Made by a program: the position numbers and the translations under genes
In this document: positions 37,682 to 45,955 of the stretch, in pieces
How the letters are laid out: every line of letters starts with the position of its first letter
Position numbering within the stretch: the stretch's first letter is position 1
Source of the DNA: Caloranaerobacter ferrireducens
GTDB lineage: Bacteria; Bacillota; Clostridia; Tissierellales; Thermohalobacteraceae
Assembly: GCF_001730685.1 (NCBI RefSeq)
Contig: NZ_MDJR01000004.1
Coordinates: 1 to 64,000 of the forward strand
Reading direction: 5' to 3'
Length of the DNA: 64,000 bases
Notes under the pieces: model-generated
Database searches by the model: none
What the model was told of the DNA's origin: nothing
The model's input: only the letters and a program-made list of their open reading frames with translations

Positions 37682-38920
37682 CTACTCACCCTCTACAGGT
37701 ATGTTTTCTAACCATATCTCTTCAATAATAGGTATCAAATTTGCAGGCATCTCAGGAACTCTATGATCTAACAAGTATTGTTGTGGTAATGTCCCCTTCC
37801 CTATTTTAACATCAGTGAACAAACTCATTTCACTATCACTTAATTTATTGTTATCTAAAACTGGCAAATCTCCCCAATTTTTAGGATCATATTTTGAAGC
37901 TTGTGCTTCAGGACTCAAAATAAAGTTAATAACAGCTAAAGCTCCTGCTTTATTTGGTGCGTTAAAAGGTATTGCTAGAAAGTGAGTATTTCCTATAGTC
38001 CCATTATCAAAAATAAAAGTATTTGTCGTATCTGGAAACTCACCTGTTTGAATTTTACTTGCAGCATGGTTTGGATTATAACTCATAGTCATCAATACCT
38101 CGTTATCAGAAAACATATTGTCAAGCTGAGATATTGTAGCTGGGTATGTCTTACCTTCTCTCCATAAATAAGGTTTCAACTCTTTTAGATAATCAATAGC
38201 TGGCTTGATTGCCTTTTCCACTGTTTCTTTATCTGGTTCCATATTCATAAATTGCTTATATCCAACAATATCGTATATTATATTTCTCACAAAGGCACTA
38301 CCTGTGAAATCTGGAGGAGCAGGATATGTCAACTTCCCAGGATTTTTCTTAGCCAATTCTAGTAACTCTTTATAGTTTTTAGGTATTGTGTCTATTTTAT
38401 TCTTATCATATATCATAACAAGCTGAGCTTTACCGTAGGGTGCTTCATAGCCATCAACCTTAAACCCAAAATCATATTTTACCTCATCAGAGTTATTATC
38501 AATGTATTTATTAAAATTTGGTAACTTATCTGTAAAAGGTCCGAATAATAACTCATTTTCTTTAGCTGTATAGAAATTCTCACCATTAATCCAAACTATA
38601 TCAATAGTTCCTTCTTGACTATTTAATTGTTTCTCTCCTAATAATTTATTTAAAATATCATCAATGTTCATAGGTACCCTATTTAAAGTTATATCATATT
38701 CTTCTTTTAACCTTTTAGCTAAATATGTGTCAATCCAATTATTAACCTTCTGGCTTCCGCCCCAACCATAGAAGTTAACAGTAGTTCCCTTAGCTTCAGC
38801 CAATATATCTTCCCAACTCTTTTCTAAAACATTTCCTTCTATCTTTTTGTTACCGCTACACCCCACTAGACTTGAGGCTAAAACTAAAATAAGCAGTATA
38901 CTTAAAAACTTTTTCTTCAT
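37682..38920 (-). CDS. ABC transporter substrate-binding lipoprotein (YnjB-like)
   Basis: 412 residues. Signal and lipobox MKKKFLSILLILVLASSLVG-C (Cys21). The mature domain begins WEDILAEAKGTTVNFYGWGG and contains IDIVWINGENFYTAKENELL, KLTYPAPPDFTGSAFVRNII and MTMSYNPNHAASKI. The opening and the WGG...NNWID element match my memory of the YnjB family, whose ligand is unknown. GGAGG precedes the ATG. Confidence 0.83.
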   Translation of the reverse strand: MKKKFLSILLILVLASSLVGCSGNKKIEGNVLEKSWEDILAEAKGTTVNFYGWGGSQKVNNWIDTYLAKRLKEEYDITLNRVPMNIDDILNKLLGEKQLNSQEGTIDIVWINGENFYTAKENELLFGPFTDKLPNFNKYIDNNSDEVKYDFGFKVDGYEAPYGKAQLVMIYDKNKIDTIPKNYKELLELAKKNPGKLTYPAPPDFTGSAFVRNIIYDIVGYKQFMNMEPDKETVEKAIKPAIDYLKELKPYLWREGKTYPATISQLDNMFSDNEVLMTMSYNPNHAASKIQTGEFPDTTNTFIFDNGTIGNTHFLAIPFNAPNKAGALAVINFILSPEAQASKYDPKNWGDLPVLDNNKLSDSEMSLFTDVKIGKGTLPQQYLLDHRVPEMPANLIPIIEEIWLENIPVEGE

Positions 38921-38934
38921 AATAAATACCTCCT

Positions 38935-39453
38935 CTATAATAAATATTTAAATAATATTTTAGTTCCTATAAAAGCCCCTATAAACATAAAAATTGCGAA
39001 AACCCATCCATGTAAAGAAAATGAAGGTATTGCACTAAAATAAGCTCCAATATTACATCCAAAGCTCAGTCTTGTTCCATATCCCATAATTATTCCACCC
39101 AATAATCCGAAGAATAATTGCCTTCTATTTTTTATTTTTTTGAATTTAAATTCAGATGCCCAAAGAACAGCCACTAGTGCTCCAACGATTACAGCTAGAT
39201 TCAATATTGTATAATAATTGTGAATAAAAGTTTCTCCTTTTCTCAATTGATTAGAATAAACACTAAAATAATACCAATCTAAACAATTAAATCCTAAAAG
39301 CTCCAAAAATGATAATCCCCAATACAAAAAACCAGTTGTTATTTTCCATGCTTTTCCAGTTAGTGCTAATAAAATAATGTTTAAAACTCCAAGTAAAATA
39401 CCGCCTACCCAATATGGCCAAGGTTTTTTTATAATTTTTTCATAAAATTTCAT
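38935..39453 (-). CDS. YeeE/YedE sulfur-transport domain protein, C-terminal half
   Basis: 172 residues, four or five membrane helices. The conserved cysteine lies in GYGTRLSFGCNIGAYFSAIP, the second-half signature of YeeE/YedE (thiosulfate uptake) proteins. It would complement the 39718-40419 product to rebuild one full transporter. The ribosome site GGGTGAT is rather distant from this ATG. Confidence 0.85.
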   Translation of the reverse strand: MKFYEKIIKKPWPYWVGGILLGVLNIILLALTGKAWKITTGFLYWGLSFLELLGFNCLDWYYFSVYSNQLRKGETFIHNYYTILNLAVIVGALVAVLWASEFKFKKIKNRRQLFFGLLGGIIMGYGTRLSFGCNIGAYFSAIPSFSLHGWVFAIFMFIGAFIGTKILFKYLL

Positions 39454-39473
39454 AACTTCAACATATCACCCTT

Positions 39474-39701
39474 TCATTTTCGCTTTTCTATATATATTTC
39501 CCATTCACCTTCTCCTACTTCCATATAATCTACATTATGACCTTGTTTTTTAGCCCATTCAACCACATTCTTAATGGAACAACTATGATCTGTTTCTAAA
39601 ATTAACACATCTCCTATATCCATTTTTTCTAATTTTTTTATAGCCTTCAACAAAGGTATCGGGCATGCTTCATACATGCAATCTAGTTTTATCTCAGTCA
39701 A
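39474..39701 (-). CDS. TusA/YeeD-like sulfur carrier
   Basis: 75 residues, SirA/TusA fold, starting at TTG after GGAGGG. The key persulfide cysteine is in CMYEACPIPLLKAIKKLEKM (the CPxP motif). A second Cys (DHSCSIKN) is in the usual position. Such proteins accept sulfur from YeeE-type channels or sulfurtransferases. Encoded exactly between the two transporter halves. Confidence 0.92.
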   Translation of the reverse strand: MTEIKLDCMYEACPIPLLKAIKKLEKMDIGDVLILETDHSCSIKNVVEWAKKQGHNVDYMEVGEGEWEIYIEKRK

Positions 39702-39717
39702 TTATATCCCTCCTATA

Positions 39718-40419
39718 TCAACTAGACATCAAATTGTTTTTCTTATCGTACCAATCTGCAATAAAATATAATACTGTAAGAAAAATTATTTGTAGAATTA
39801 CTGCTGTTGGTAGCCCGATATACTTAGGTATATAAATTGTTGGCGACTTTTTAATAATAAGCTTGTCCCAAAATTCAAAATTATACGCTCCTAATACAGT
39901 TCCTATAATAAATCCAATGAGTACAACAATTTGCAACAAAAAACCTTCGCCTATTCTCATAAGAGTTCCACTAGCACACCCACCAGCAATTACCATACCA
40001 ATTCCAAAAAGTATTGCTCCTATAGCTGTATGAATTCCAACTGGGCTAATTTGACCTGGTAATCTATCTATATCAATAACACCACTACTATCTATTGAAT
40101 CATACTGAATAATTCCAAAGCCTATAGTTGCTATTATAAAAGCTATAATAATTGCTTTTAAAATAGATGTACTGCCAACCATAATTGGATCTCTGAAACT
40201 TGCAGCAAAACAAAATCTTGACCTTTGAAGCGTTATACCTATTAAGAGTCCAATAACCCAAAAAATACTGTAAATTTTGTTGTTCTGCAATAAAAAGATA
40301 AATATTATTATAGAAATAATAGACATTATAAATGCATAAAACTTTTGATTTTTTTTCTTATTAACTCTAATCTCTCTCTGCCTTCTTTTTTTCAATTCTT
40401 CAATTCTATTAGAAGACAT
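39718..40419 (-). CDS. YeeE/YedE sulfur-transport domain protein, N-terminal half
   Basis: 233 residues. A basic N-terminus (IEELKKRRQREIRVNKKKN) is followed by six hydrophobic segments. Two conserved cysteines occur in QRSRFCFAASFRDPI and VIAGGCASGTLMRIG, matching the first two of three cysteines important in YeeE thiosulfate uptake; the third is in the downstream 38935-39453 product. First gene of the transporter/glycosyltransferase operon. Confidence 0.87.
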   Translation of the reverse strand: MSSNRIEELKKRRQREIRVNKKKNQKFYAFIMSIISIIIFIFLLQNNKIYSIFWVIGLLIGITLQRSRFCFAASFRDPIMVGSTSILKAIIIAFIIATIGFGIIQYDSIDSSGVIDIDRLPGQISPVGIHTAIGAILFGIGMVIAGGCASGTLMRIGEGFLLQIVVLIGFIIGTVLGAYNFEFWDKLIIKKSPTIYIPKYIGLPTAVILQIIFLTVLYFIADWYDKKNNLMSS

Positions 40420-40664
40420 ATAATCAACCCCTAAATCTCTATAAGTATGTTAATTATCAAACAAACTCCCTATAATCTATATTATACATTAATGTGCAAC
40501 CATTTCATATAGAGTATAATTATATAGAATAAGAATGTTTTATAGTTGTATTAATCCAAGTTAGACCCCTATAGTTAATAAAGTGATATAATAAGTTTAG
40601 GTTTGTTGAACTGATGCAAAATACAAAGAAATACATTATAAATTAAGTGAAGGAGGTAATTTGT

Positions 40665-41540
40665 ATGAAAAAAATAAAGGTAATATTTGATTGTGATAAC
40701 ACTATGGGCTTAGAAGGTAAAGATGTAGATGACGGTCTTACACTTATATATCTATTAGGTAGAAAAGATATAGATTTACTAGGTATTACGACAACTTATG
40801 GAAATAGTACAATTGACTCAGTATTTGAAAATACTAAAAAAATGTTTAAAGAATTAAATATAAACTTGCCTCTTTACAAAGGAGCTAGTTCAAAATCTGA
40901 AAAAAATAGCCCTGCTGCCAATTTTTTAGTAGATATTGTGAATAAATATCCTAATGAAATTACACTGCTAGCAACAGGTTCTCTTACAAATCTTAAAAAC
41001 GCTTATGAAATTGATAAAAACTTTTTCAAAAAATTAAAACAGATTGTCTTAATGGGAGGCATAACAAAACCTTTAATCATTAATGGAAAAAATTTAGACG
41101 AACTTAATTTCTCATGTGATCCAGAAGCTACCCATATCGTATTAACATCTGGAGTTAAAATAACAGTTTTAACAGGACATATTTGCTTACAAGCATTCTT
41201 TGGTGAATATGAATACAAAAGATTGATGAATAGTAAATCTAAAATATATAAATACATTAAAGATAAAACCATTAATTGGTTTAACTTTGTAATGGCTGAA
41301 TTTGGTATAAAAGGATTTTATAACTGGGACATAGTTGCTGCAGTTTATGTAACAAATCCAGAATTGTTTGATGAAAACTATCAAAATATAATATCTACCC
41401 CAAATGATTTAGAAAACGGATATCTTATAATAGATAAAAACTCACCTAAAGGTTATAAAATTAATATACCTACTAAAATTAAAGATGTAGAAAGATTTAA
41501 TAATATAATTTTTGAAACATGGGATAATGTAATTATATAA
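40665..41540 (+). CDS. Nucleoside hydrolase (IunH family)
   Basis: 291 residues from the ATG at 40665 (GGAGG 8 bases upstream). The calcium/ribose-binding head reads VIFDCDNTMGLEGKDVDDGL, an expanded form of the usual DxDxGxDDA. Then GITTTYGNSTIDSVFENTKK, LLATGSLTNL, IVLMGGI and SCDPEAT with the second calcium aspartate. It splits ribonucleosides to base and ribose. The head is four residues longer than typical, so substrate choice may differ. Confidence 0.87.
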   Translation: MKKIKVIFDCDNTMGLEGKDVDDGLTLIYLLGRKDIDLLGITTTYGNSTIDSVFENTKKMFKELNINLPLYKGASSKSEKNSPAANFLVDIVNKYPNEITLLATGSLTNLKNAYEIDKNFFKKLKQIVLMGGITKPLIINGKNLDELNFSCDPEATHIVLTSGVKITVLTGHICLQAFFGEYEYKRLMNSKSKIYKYIKDKTINWFNFVMAEFGIKGFYNWDIVAAVYVTNPELFDENYQNIISTPNDLENGYLIIDKNSPKGYKINIPTKIKDVERFNNIIFETWDNVII

Positions 41541-41553
41541 TTACTTACAAAAT

Positions 41554-41862
41554 CTACTTTTCATCTTTCTTTTGCTCTAATCTATCTAATATTAGATTGT
41601 ATCCTTCCGCTCCATAATTTAGTGCTCTATTTATCCTACTAATAGTTGCTGTAGAAGCACCTGTCTCATTTTCAATTTCTATATATGTCTTATTCTCTCT
41701 TAATAATTTTGCAACCTGAAGTCTCTGAGCCAGAGACTTTATTTCTTTTATTGTGCAAATATCTTCAAAAAATCTATAACACTCTTCTAAATTTCTAAGT
41801 TCTAAAATAGCTTCAAAAAGCTCATCAATATGAGAATCTTTAATTTTAGAATTATAACTCAT
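41554..41862 (-). CDS. YerC/YecD family TrpR-related DNA-binding protein
   Basis: 102 residues from ATG 41862 (GGGAGGGG upstream). All-helical: DELFEAILELRNLEECYRFF, DICTIKEIKSLAQRLQVAKL, then the helix-turn-helix KTYIEIENETGASTATISRI and NRALNYGAEGYNLIL. Related to the Trp repressor fold; function in Firmicutes not established. Convergent with the nucleoside hydrolase gene. Confidence 0.9.
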   Translation of the reverse strand: MSYNSKIKDSHIDELFEAILELRNLEECYRFFEDICTIKEIKSLAQRLQVAKLLRENKTYIEIENETGASTATISRINRALNYGAEGYNLILDRLEQKKDEK

Positions 41863-41880
41863 TAAACCCCTCCCAAACAA

Positions 41881-41955
41881 TTGAATTTTAAATGTTAAAT
41901 GCTAAATGCTAAATCTTAAATTCCTTTCTTCTGTTCTCTGTTCCCTGTCAACTAA
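41881..41955. repeat. Heptad array (AAATGTT and CTGTTCC classes)
   Basis: AAATGTT AAATGCT AAATGCT AAATCTT AAATTCC in direct 7-base succession, then CTGTTCT CTGTTCC CTGTCAA. It lies between yerC and the divergent 42052 gene. Confidence 0.75.
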
Positions 41956-42051
41956 AAGCTTTAAAAAATTATAATATTTTTACTTGTTTTGCAAATACTA
42001 TTTTTGAAGTTTATCCTCTTTTAATTAAGATATTATAAAGGAAGTGATATT

Positions 42052-42309
42052 TTGAAAAATTACTATAATCAAAACAAGCCTAATGCTTCAAACGGTCAAG
42101 ACATTATACTATCAACATACAACGCAGAAAAATATCCAATAATAGAAAGACAAACAAATGCTTTTGTATTCCCATGGAATATGCAAAGAGATGTAGACGC
42201 CATTGATACTATGAGATTCTATGCAGAAACTACTCCTATTACTGAAAAAAGAGGAATTGAAGGAATTCCTGCAAGTCCAAAGAATATGGAAAATACTAAG
42301 TTAAGGTAG
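42052..42309 (+). CDS. Small protein of unknown function
   Basis: 85 residues beginning at TTG after GGAAGTG. Polar, no membrane segment, no recognised motif: MKNYYNQNKPNASNGQDIIL early, NAFVFPWNMQRDVDAIDTMR in the middle, and a Thr/Pro/Ile-rich tail. Supported by a ribosome site, a clean frame outside other genes, and a terminator at its stop. Expressed away from yerC and towards folK. Confidence 0.55.
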   Translation: MKNYYNQNKPNASNGQDIILSTYNAEKYPIIERQTNAFVFPWNMQRDVDAIDTMRFYAETTPITEKRGIEGIPASPKNMENTKLR

Positions 42310-42801
42310 AGGCTTGCAATTGCAAGCCTTAAATTCCTTTATTCCTTCAAGCCCTACAATCTCTATCCACTTTGTAATTGTTTTTCCCTTAATTACTAGG
42401 TTTTCGTTTAAATCCTTTAATGGTACTAAAACAAAAGCTCTTTCTTGAATTCTAGGATGAGGTATTGTTAACTTATCGTCATCTATAAAAACATCATCAT
42501 AAATCAATATATCAACATCAATAGTTCTAGGACCCCATCTAAAATAACGCTCTCTTTTTAATATTCTCTCAACTTTCTGACATTCTTCTAAAAGTTCAAA
42601 TGGTCTTAAGTCAGTCTCTATCTCTATACATAAGTTTAAAAAGCTATCCTGTAAAGTATACCCCCAAGGCTCGGTCTCATATATTTTAGAAACTTTTGTT
42701 ACTTCAGTATCTTTAAAATTCTTAATAAGCTGTATAGCTTCCTTCAAATACCCAAGTCTATCTCCTAAATTTGTTCCTAGTCCAAGATACACCTTAGCCA
42801 T
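42301..42801 (-). CDS. folK: 6-hydroxymethyl-7,8-dihydropterin pyrophosphokinase
   Basis: Transfers pyrophosphate from ATP to the pterin before DHPS. 166 residues: KVYLGLGTNLGDRLGYLKEA, TEPWGYTLQDSFLNLCIEIE, RWGPRTIDVDILIYDD (the HPPK signature with two metal aspartates), and PHPRIQERAFVLVPL. The start overlaps folB by 8 bases. Last gene of the folate operon. Confidence 0.96.
   Translation of the reverse strand: MAKVYLGLGTNLGDRLGYLKEAIQLIKNFKDTEVTKVSKIYETEPWGYTLQDSFLNLCIEIETDLRPFELLEECQKVERILKRERYFRWGPRTIDVDILIYDDVFIDDDKLTIPHPRIQERAFVLVPLKDLNENLVIKGKTITKWIEIVGLEGIKEFKACNCKPLP
42308..42332. terminator. Palindromic terminator between the 42052 gene and folK
   Basis: GAGGCTTGCAATTGCAAGCC is a perfect 10-bp-arm palindrome. 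On the plus strand TTAAATTCCTTT follows. The same palindrome encodes the last residues of folK (ACNCKPLP). Confidence 0.65.
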
Positions 42802-43162
42802 CTTTTCTTACTCTCCTTATTTCTACACCGAAATAGTCAAATATCCCATTAACAGGAGCTTGAGGTTTCTTTACCGTTACAACTATCTCTTTAACATTTT
42901 TAAATTCATTTAAAACTCTTATTGCTATATTTTCAGCCAAAGCCTCAATAAGCTTGAATGTATTGTTTTCGCATATATCTTTGACTACTTCATATACTTT
43001 AGCATAATTTACTGACTGAGTTAAATCATCAGTTTCTCCTGCCCTTTTTAAATCACAAAAAATTTCTAAATCAACAATAAACTTTTGACCTATAACATTT
43101 TCTTCCTTTAATGCTCCATGATAAGCATAAAAACTTAAGCCTTTTAGTGTTATTTTATCCAA
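42794..43162 (-). CDS. folB: Dihydroneopterin aldolase
   Basis: 122 residues from the TTG at 43162, which has AGTAGGGAT upstream and matches the usual start; a longer frame would run into folP. Motifs: ITLKGLSFYAYHGALKEE with the pterin-binding region, NVIGQKFIVDLEI, and TVKKPQAPVNGIFDYFGVEI. Forms the 6-hydroxymethyl pterin used by FolK. Confidence 0.94.
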   Translation of the reverse strand: MDKITLKGLSFYAYHGALKEENVIGQKFIVDLEIFCDLKRAGETDDLTQSVNYAKVYEVVKDICENNTFKLIEALAENIAIRVLNEFKNVKEIVVTVKKPQAPVNGIFDYFGVEIRRVRKDG

Positions 43163-43169
43163 AATATCC

Positions 43170-43961
43170 CTACTTTCTAAAAATAGCATCTGTTACTTTA
43201 GCAGCTCGTAAGTTCTCTTTTACATCATGCACTCTTACAATATCAACTCCCTGCATGATTCCCATAACTGTCGTTGCTATAGTACCTTCAACTCTTTCTT
43301 TTGGAGGTAAGTCCAAAATCTTACCAATCATAGATTTTCTAGAAGTCCCTAATAAAATTGGATATCCTAATTCAGTAAGCTCTTTAAGTCTGCCCATAAC
43401 CTCCATATTTTGCTCTGGAGTTTTTCCAAAACCAATCCCTGGATCTAATATAATATTTTTTTCTTTAACACCTGCTTCTTTTGCTAACCTAATACTTTCT
43501 TTTAGAAAATCCTTTATTGATTCCATAATATCTTTTTTGTACTCAGTTCCTATTTGATTATGCATAATAATAACTGGGACATCATATTTAGCAACAACAT
43601 TTGCCATATTCTTATCCCTTTGAAGTCCCCAGACATCATTTATTATATGACAACCAAGCTTTAAAACCTCTTCAGCAACCCTAGATTTATAAGTATCTAC
43701 TGAAATTGGTATATTAATTTCCTTAACTAATCTTTTAACTACTGGAACTATTCTTTTTAACTCTTCTTCTTCAGATACTTCCTGTGCTCCAGGTCTTGTT
43801 GACTCAGCTCCTACATCAATTATATCTGCACCTTCTCTAACCATTTCTTTTGCATGCTCAACAGCTTTATCTATATCAAAATATTCTCCACCATCTGAAA
43901 AACTATCAGGAGTTACATTTAATATCCCCATTATATAAGTTTTTTGGCCAAATTCAAACAT
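43170..43961 (-). CDS. folP: Dihydropteroate synthase
   Basis: Joins pterin pyrophosphate with p-aminobenzoate. 263 residues, TIM barrel: IMGILNVTPDSFSDGGEYFD, DVGAESTRPGAQ, ISVDTYKSRVA, VPVIIMHN, LDPGIGFGKTPEQNMEVMGR, LLGTSRKSMIG and VRVHDV. AAAGGGGG precedes the ATG. Twelve bases after folE. Confidence 0.97.
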   Translation of the reverse strand: MFEFGQKTYIMGILNVTPDSFSDGGEYFDIDKAVEHAKEMVREGADIIDVGAESTRPGAQEVSEEEELKRIVPVVKRLVKEINIPISVDTYKSRVAEEVLKLGCHIINDVWGLQRDKNMANVVAKYDVPVIIMHNQIGTEYKKDIMESIKDFLKESIRLAKEAGVKEKNIILDPGIGFGKTPEQNMEVMGRLKELTELGYPILLGTSRKSMIGKILDLPPKERVEGTIATTVMGIMQGVDIVRVHDVKENLRAAKVTDAIFRK

Positions 43962-43972
43962 AATATCCCCCT

Positions 43973-44536
43973 TTACTTGTGATTTATCAAGCTCATAACT
44001 TCTGCTCTAGATTCTGGTCTTGTTTCAAATATACCTCTTACTGCTGATGTTACAGTTTTTGAACCTGGTTTTTTTACTCCTCTCATAGTCATACACATAT
44101 GTTCAGCTTCAACTACAACTACTACACCATAAGGCTCAAGAACTTCCATTAAAGTATCTGCAATAGTCTTGGTAATTCTCTCTTGTAATTGAGGTCTCTT
44201 TGCAACAGTCTCAACTACCCTTGCAAGCTTAGAAAGCCCTGTAAGTTTTCCACCTTTAGGTATATATGCAACATGTGCTTTGCCAAAGAAAGGTACTAAA
44301 TGATGTTCACACATTGAATAAAAAGGTATATCTTTAACTAAAACTAATTCCTCATATTTTTCATCCTGGAAATAAATCTCCAAATGTTTTTTGGGATCTT
44401 CATTTAATCCCGAAAAAATTTCTTCATACATCCTAGCTATTCTATCAGGCGTTCCTCTAAGTCCTTCTCTATCTGGATCTTCACCTATCGCCTCTAAAAT
44501 ATCTCTAATAGCTCTTTTAATCTTTTCTTTATCCAT
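43973..44536 (-). CDS. folE: GTP cyclohydrolase I
   Basis: First committed step of pterin synthesis from GTP. 187 residues: [40 protein letters not shown] (zinc Cys and catalytic His), [18 protein letters not shown] and [15 protein letters not shown] with the second zinc Cys. Confidence 0.97.
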   Translation of the reverse strand: MDKEKIKRAIRDILEAIGEDPDREGLRGTPDRIARMYEEIFSGLNEDPKKHLEIYFQDEKYEELVLVKDIPFYSMCEHHLVPFFGKAHVAYIPKGGKLTGLSKLARVVETVAKRPQLQERITKTIADTLMEVLEPYGVVVVVEAEHMCMTMRGVKKPGSKTVTSAVRGIFETRPESRAEVMSLINHK

Positions 44537-44538
44537 AT

Positions 44539-45210
44539 TTACATCTCCTTTTGTATATTTTTTTCCATGATATAATCAAATACTTTTTTTAATTTTTTAA
44601 TATCATATTCATTGTAGAAATCTACAGCAATACTAAATAAATCATTATTAAAATCTCTAAGACTTTTTAGTAGTTTTTTATCCTTTGGAATCCACATATT
44701 ATTTAACTTATAATATAATTTTATCATCTCCTTCAAACATAGATTTGAAAGAAAATGAAATTCATATTTTGGTCCATTTTGTAGTTTCTTAAGCTTTTTA
44801 AAATAATCATTTATCTTAATTATACAATTATTTATTTCATAATCTTCTATTCTTTTTGGTCCTTTATTATATTCTTTAATAGACTCTTTAATAATATAAT
44901 CACCAAATCCATCTTTATCATATACTAAATTACCATCTTTAAGACATTCAATAAAGAATTGCTCTCTTTTCTTAATTAATTCTTTTGAAATCTTCCTAGA
45001 AAAATAATTTACATCGAATTCTACACCTGAAACTTCTAAAATCTTTCTTATTTGTCTATTGCCTTCTTCTGTTATTACAAATATATCTATATCACTTAAT
45101 TCTACATCAAACTCTAAATTTCTCATAGAACCTACCAAAATAATAGAAGTTACATTTGTATTTTTTTTAATTTCCTGTATTTGATATTTAACAATATCTA
45201 AAGCATCCAT
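44539..45210 (-). CDS. Nucleotidyltransferase-domain protein inside the folate operon
   Basis: 223 residues. The N-terminal pol-beta-type nucleotidyltransferase core is visible as [20 protein letters not shown] (GS...DxD), with a further acidic position near VEFDVNYF. The C-terminal half is helical and Lys-rich ([20 protein letters not shown]). GGAGG precedes the ATG within the pabC end, and 2 bases separate it from folE, so it is co-translated with folate genes. No known folate step needs this fold; its function is unassigned. Confidence 0.75.
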   Translation of the reverse strand: MDALDIVKYQIQEIKKNTNVTSIILVGSMRNLEFDVELSDIDIFVITEEGNRQIRKILEVSGVEFDVNYFSRKISKELIKKREQFFIECLKDGNLVYDKDGFGDYIIKESIKEYNKGPKRIEDYEINNCIIKINDYFKKLKKLQNGPKYEFHFLSNLCLKEMIKLYYKLNNMWIPKDKKLLKSLRDFNNDLFSIAVDFYNEYDIKKLKKVFDYIMEKNIQKEM

Positions 45211-45955
45211 AAAGCTTTTCCTCCAAGGCAGTCCTCAATTTATGAAAAACTTCATTATTTTTGTCATACATTATGTCTTCAATCCCCCTGACTTTTAAAA
45301 CATCAAGCAGACTGTTAGTTATAAAAGCAAAATCAAATTTATCTAAGTCTTGTACATCTATTGTGCATTCATGTACTTTTATTCCTATACTCTTTGCTGT
45401 TTCTATAATCTCTCTTCTCATTATACCAGGCAATATATTTAAAGAAAGTTTTGGCGTAAATAGCTCATTTCGCCTTATAAAAAAAATATTTGTCATTGTA
45501 CCTTCAAGTATTTTATTATCAGTATTTATTATTAAAGATTCATCAAAACCTTTCTTTAAAGCCAACCTCTTTAAATAAATATTTTCAAAATAATTTGCAG
45601 TTTTATGTCTGTATATAAAACTTTCTCCTCTTCTTATAGGTGCAATATTGAGTTTATATCCTCTAACATAGTCTTCATCCTTGTAAGGTATATCTCTTAT
45701 CATAAAGTTATAACCTTCATCAAACATAGTAATTCTCAAAGCTTTATAATCATAATTTTTTACATATTCATATACTTTTTTCTCTAATTCTTCATAGGAA
45801 ATACTAATTTCTATATTTAATTCCTTAATCGAATTATACATTCTATCAAGATGTTCTTTTAATAAAATTGGAATCCCTTTATATATTTTTACTGTCTCAA
45901 ATACACCAATACCGAACTTAAAAAGTTCACTATTTTCAGTTGCTTTTTTCTTCAT
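45188..45955 (-). CDS. pabC: 4-amino-4-deoxychorismate lyase (class IV aminotransferase fold)
   Basis: PLP enzyme releasing p-aminobenzoate and pyruvate. 255 residues: LFKFGIGVFETVKIYKGIPI, LKEHLDRMYNSIKEL, LALKKGFDESLIINTDNKIL, EGTMTNIFFIRRNEL, LPGIMRREIIETAK. The PLP lysine is not certain by eye. Context, between pabB and folE, supports PabC over a branched-chain aminotransferase. Start overlaps pabB by 20 bases. Confidence 0.9.
   Translation of the reverse strand: MKKKATENSELFKFGIGVFETVKIYKGIPILLKEHLDRMYNSIKELNIEISISYEELEKKVYEYVKNYDYKALRITMFDEGYNFMIRDIPYKDEDYVRGYKLNIAPIRRGESFIYRHKTANYFENIYLKRLALKKGFDESLIINTDNKILEGTMTNIFFIRRNELFTPKLSLNILPGIMRREIIETAKSIGIKVHECTIDVQDLDKFDFAFITNSLLDVLKVRGIEDIMYDKNNEVFHKLRTALEEKLYGCFRYC

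Noticed and set aside
44539-45210. MNT/HEPN toxin-antitoxin pair
   Set aside because: No HEPN-like partner gene lies beside it; both neighbours are folate genes.
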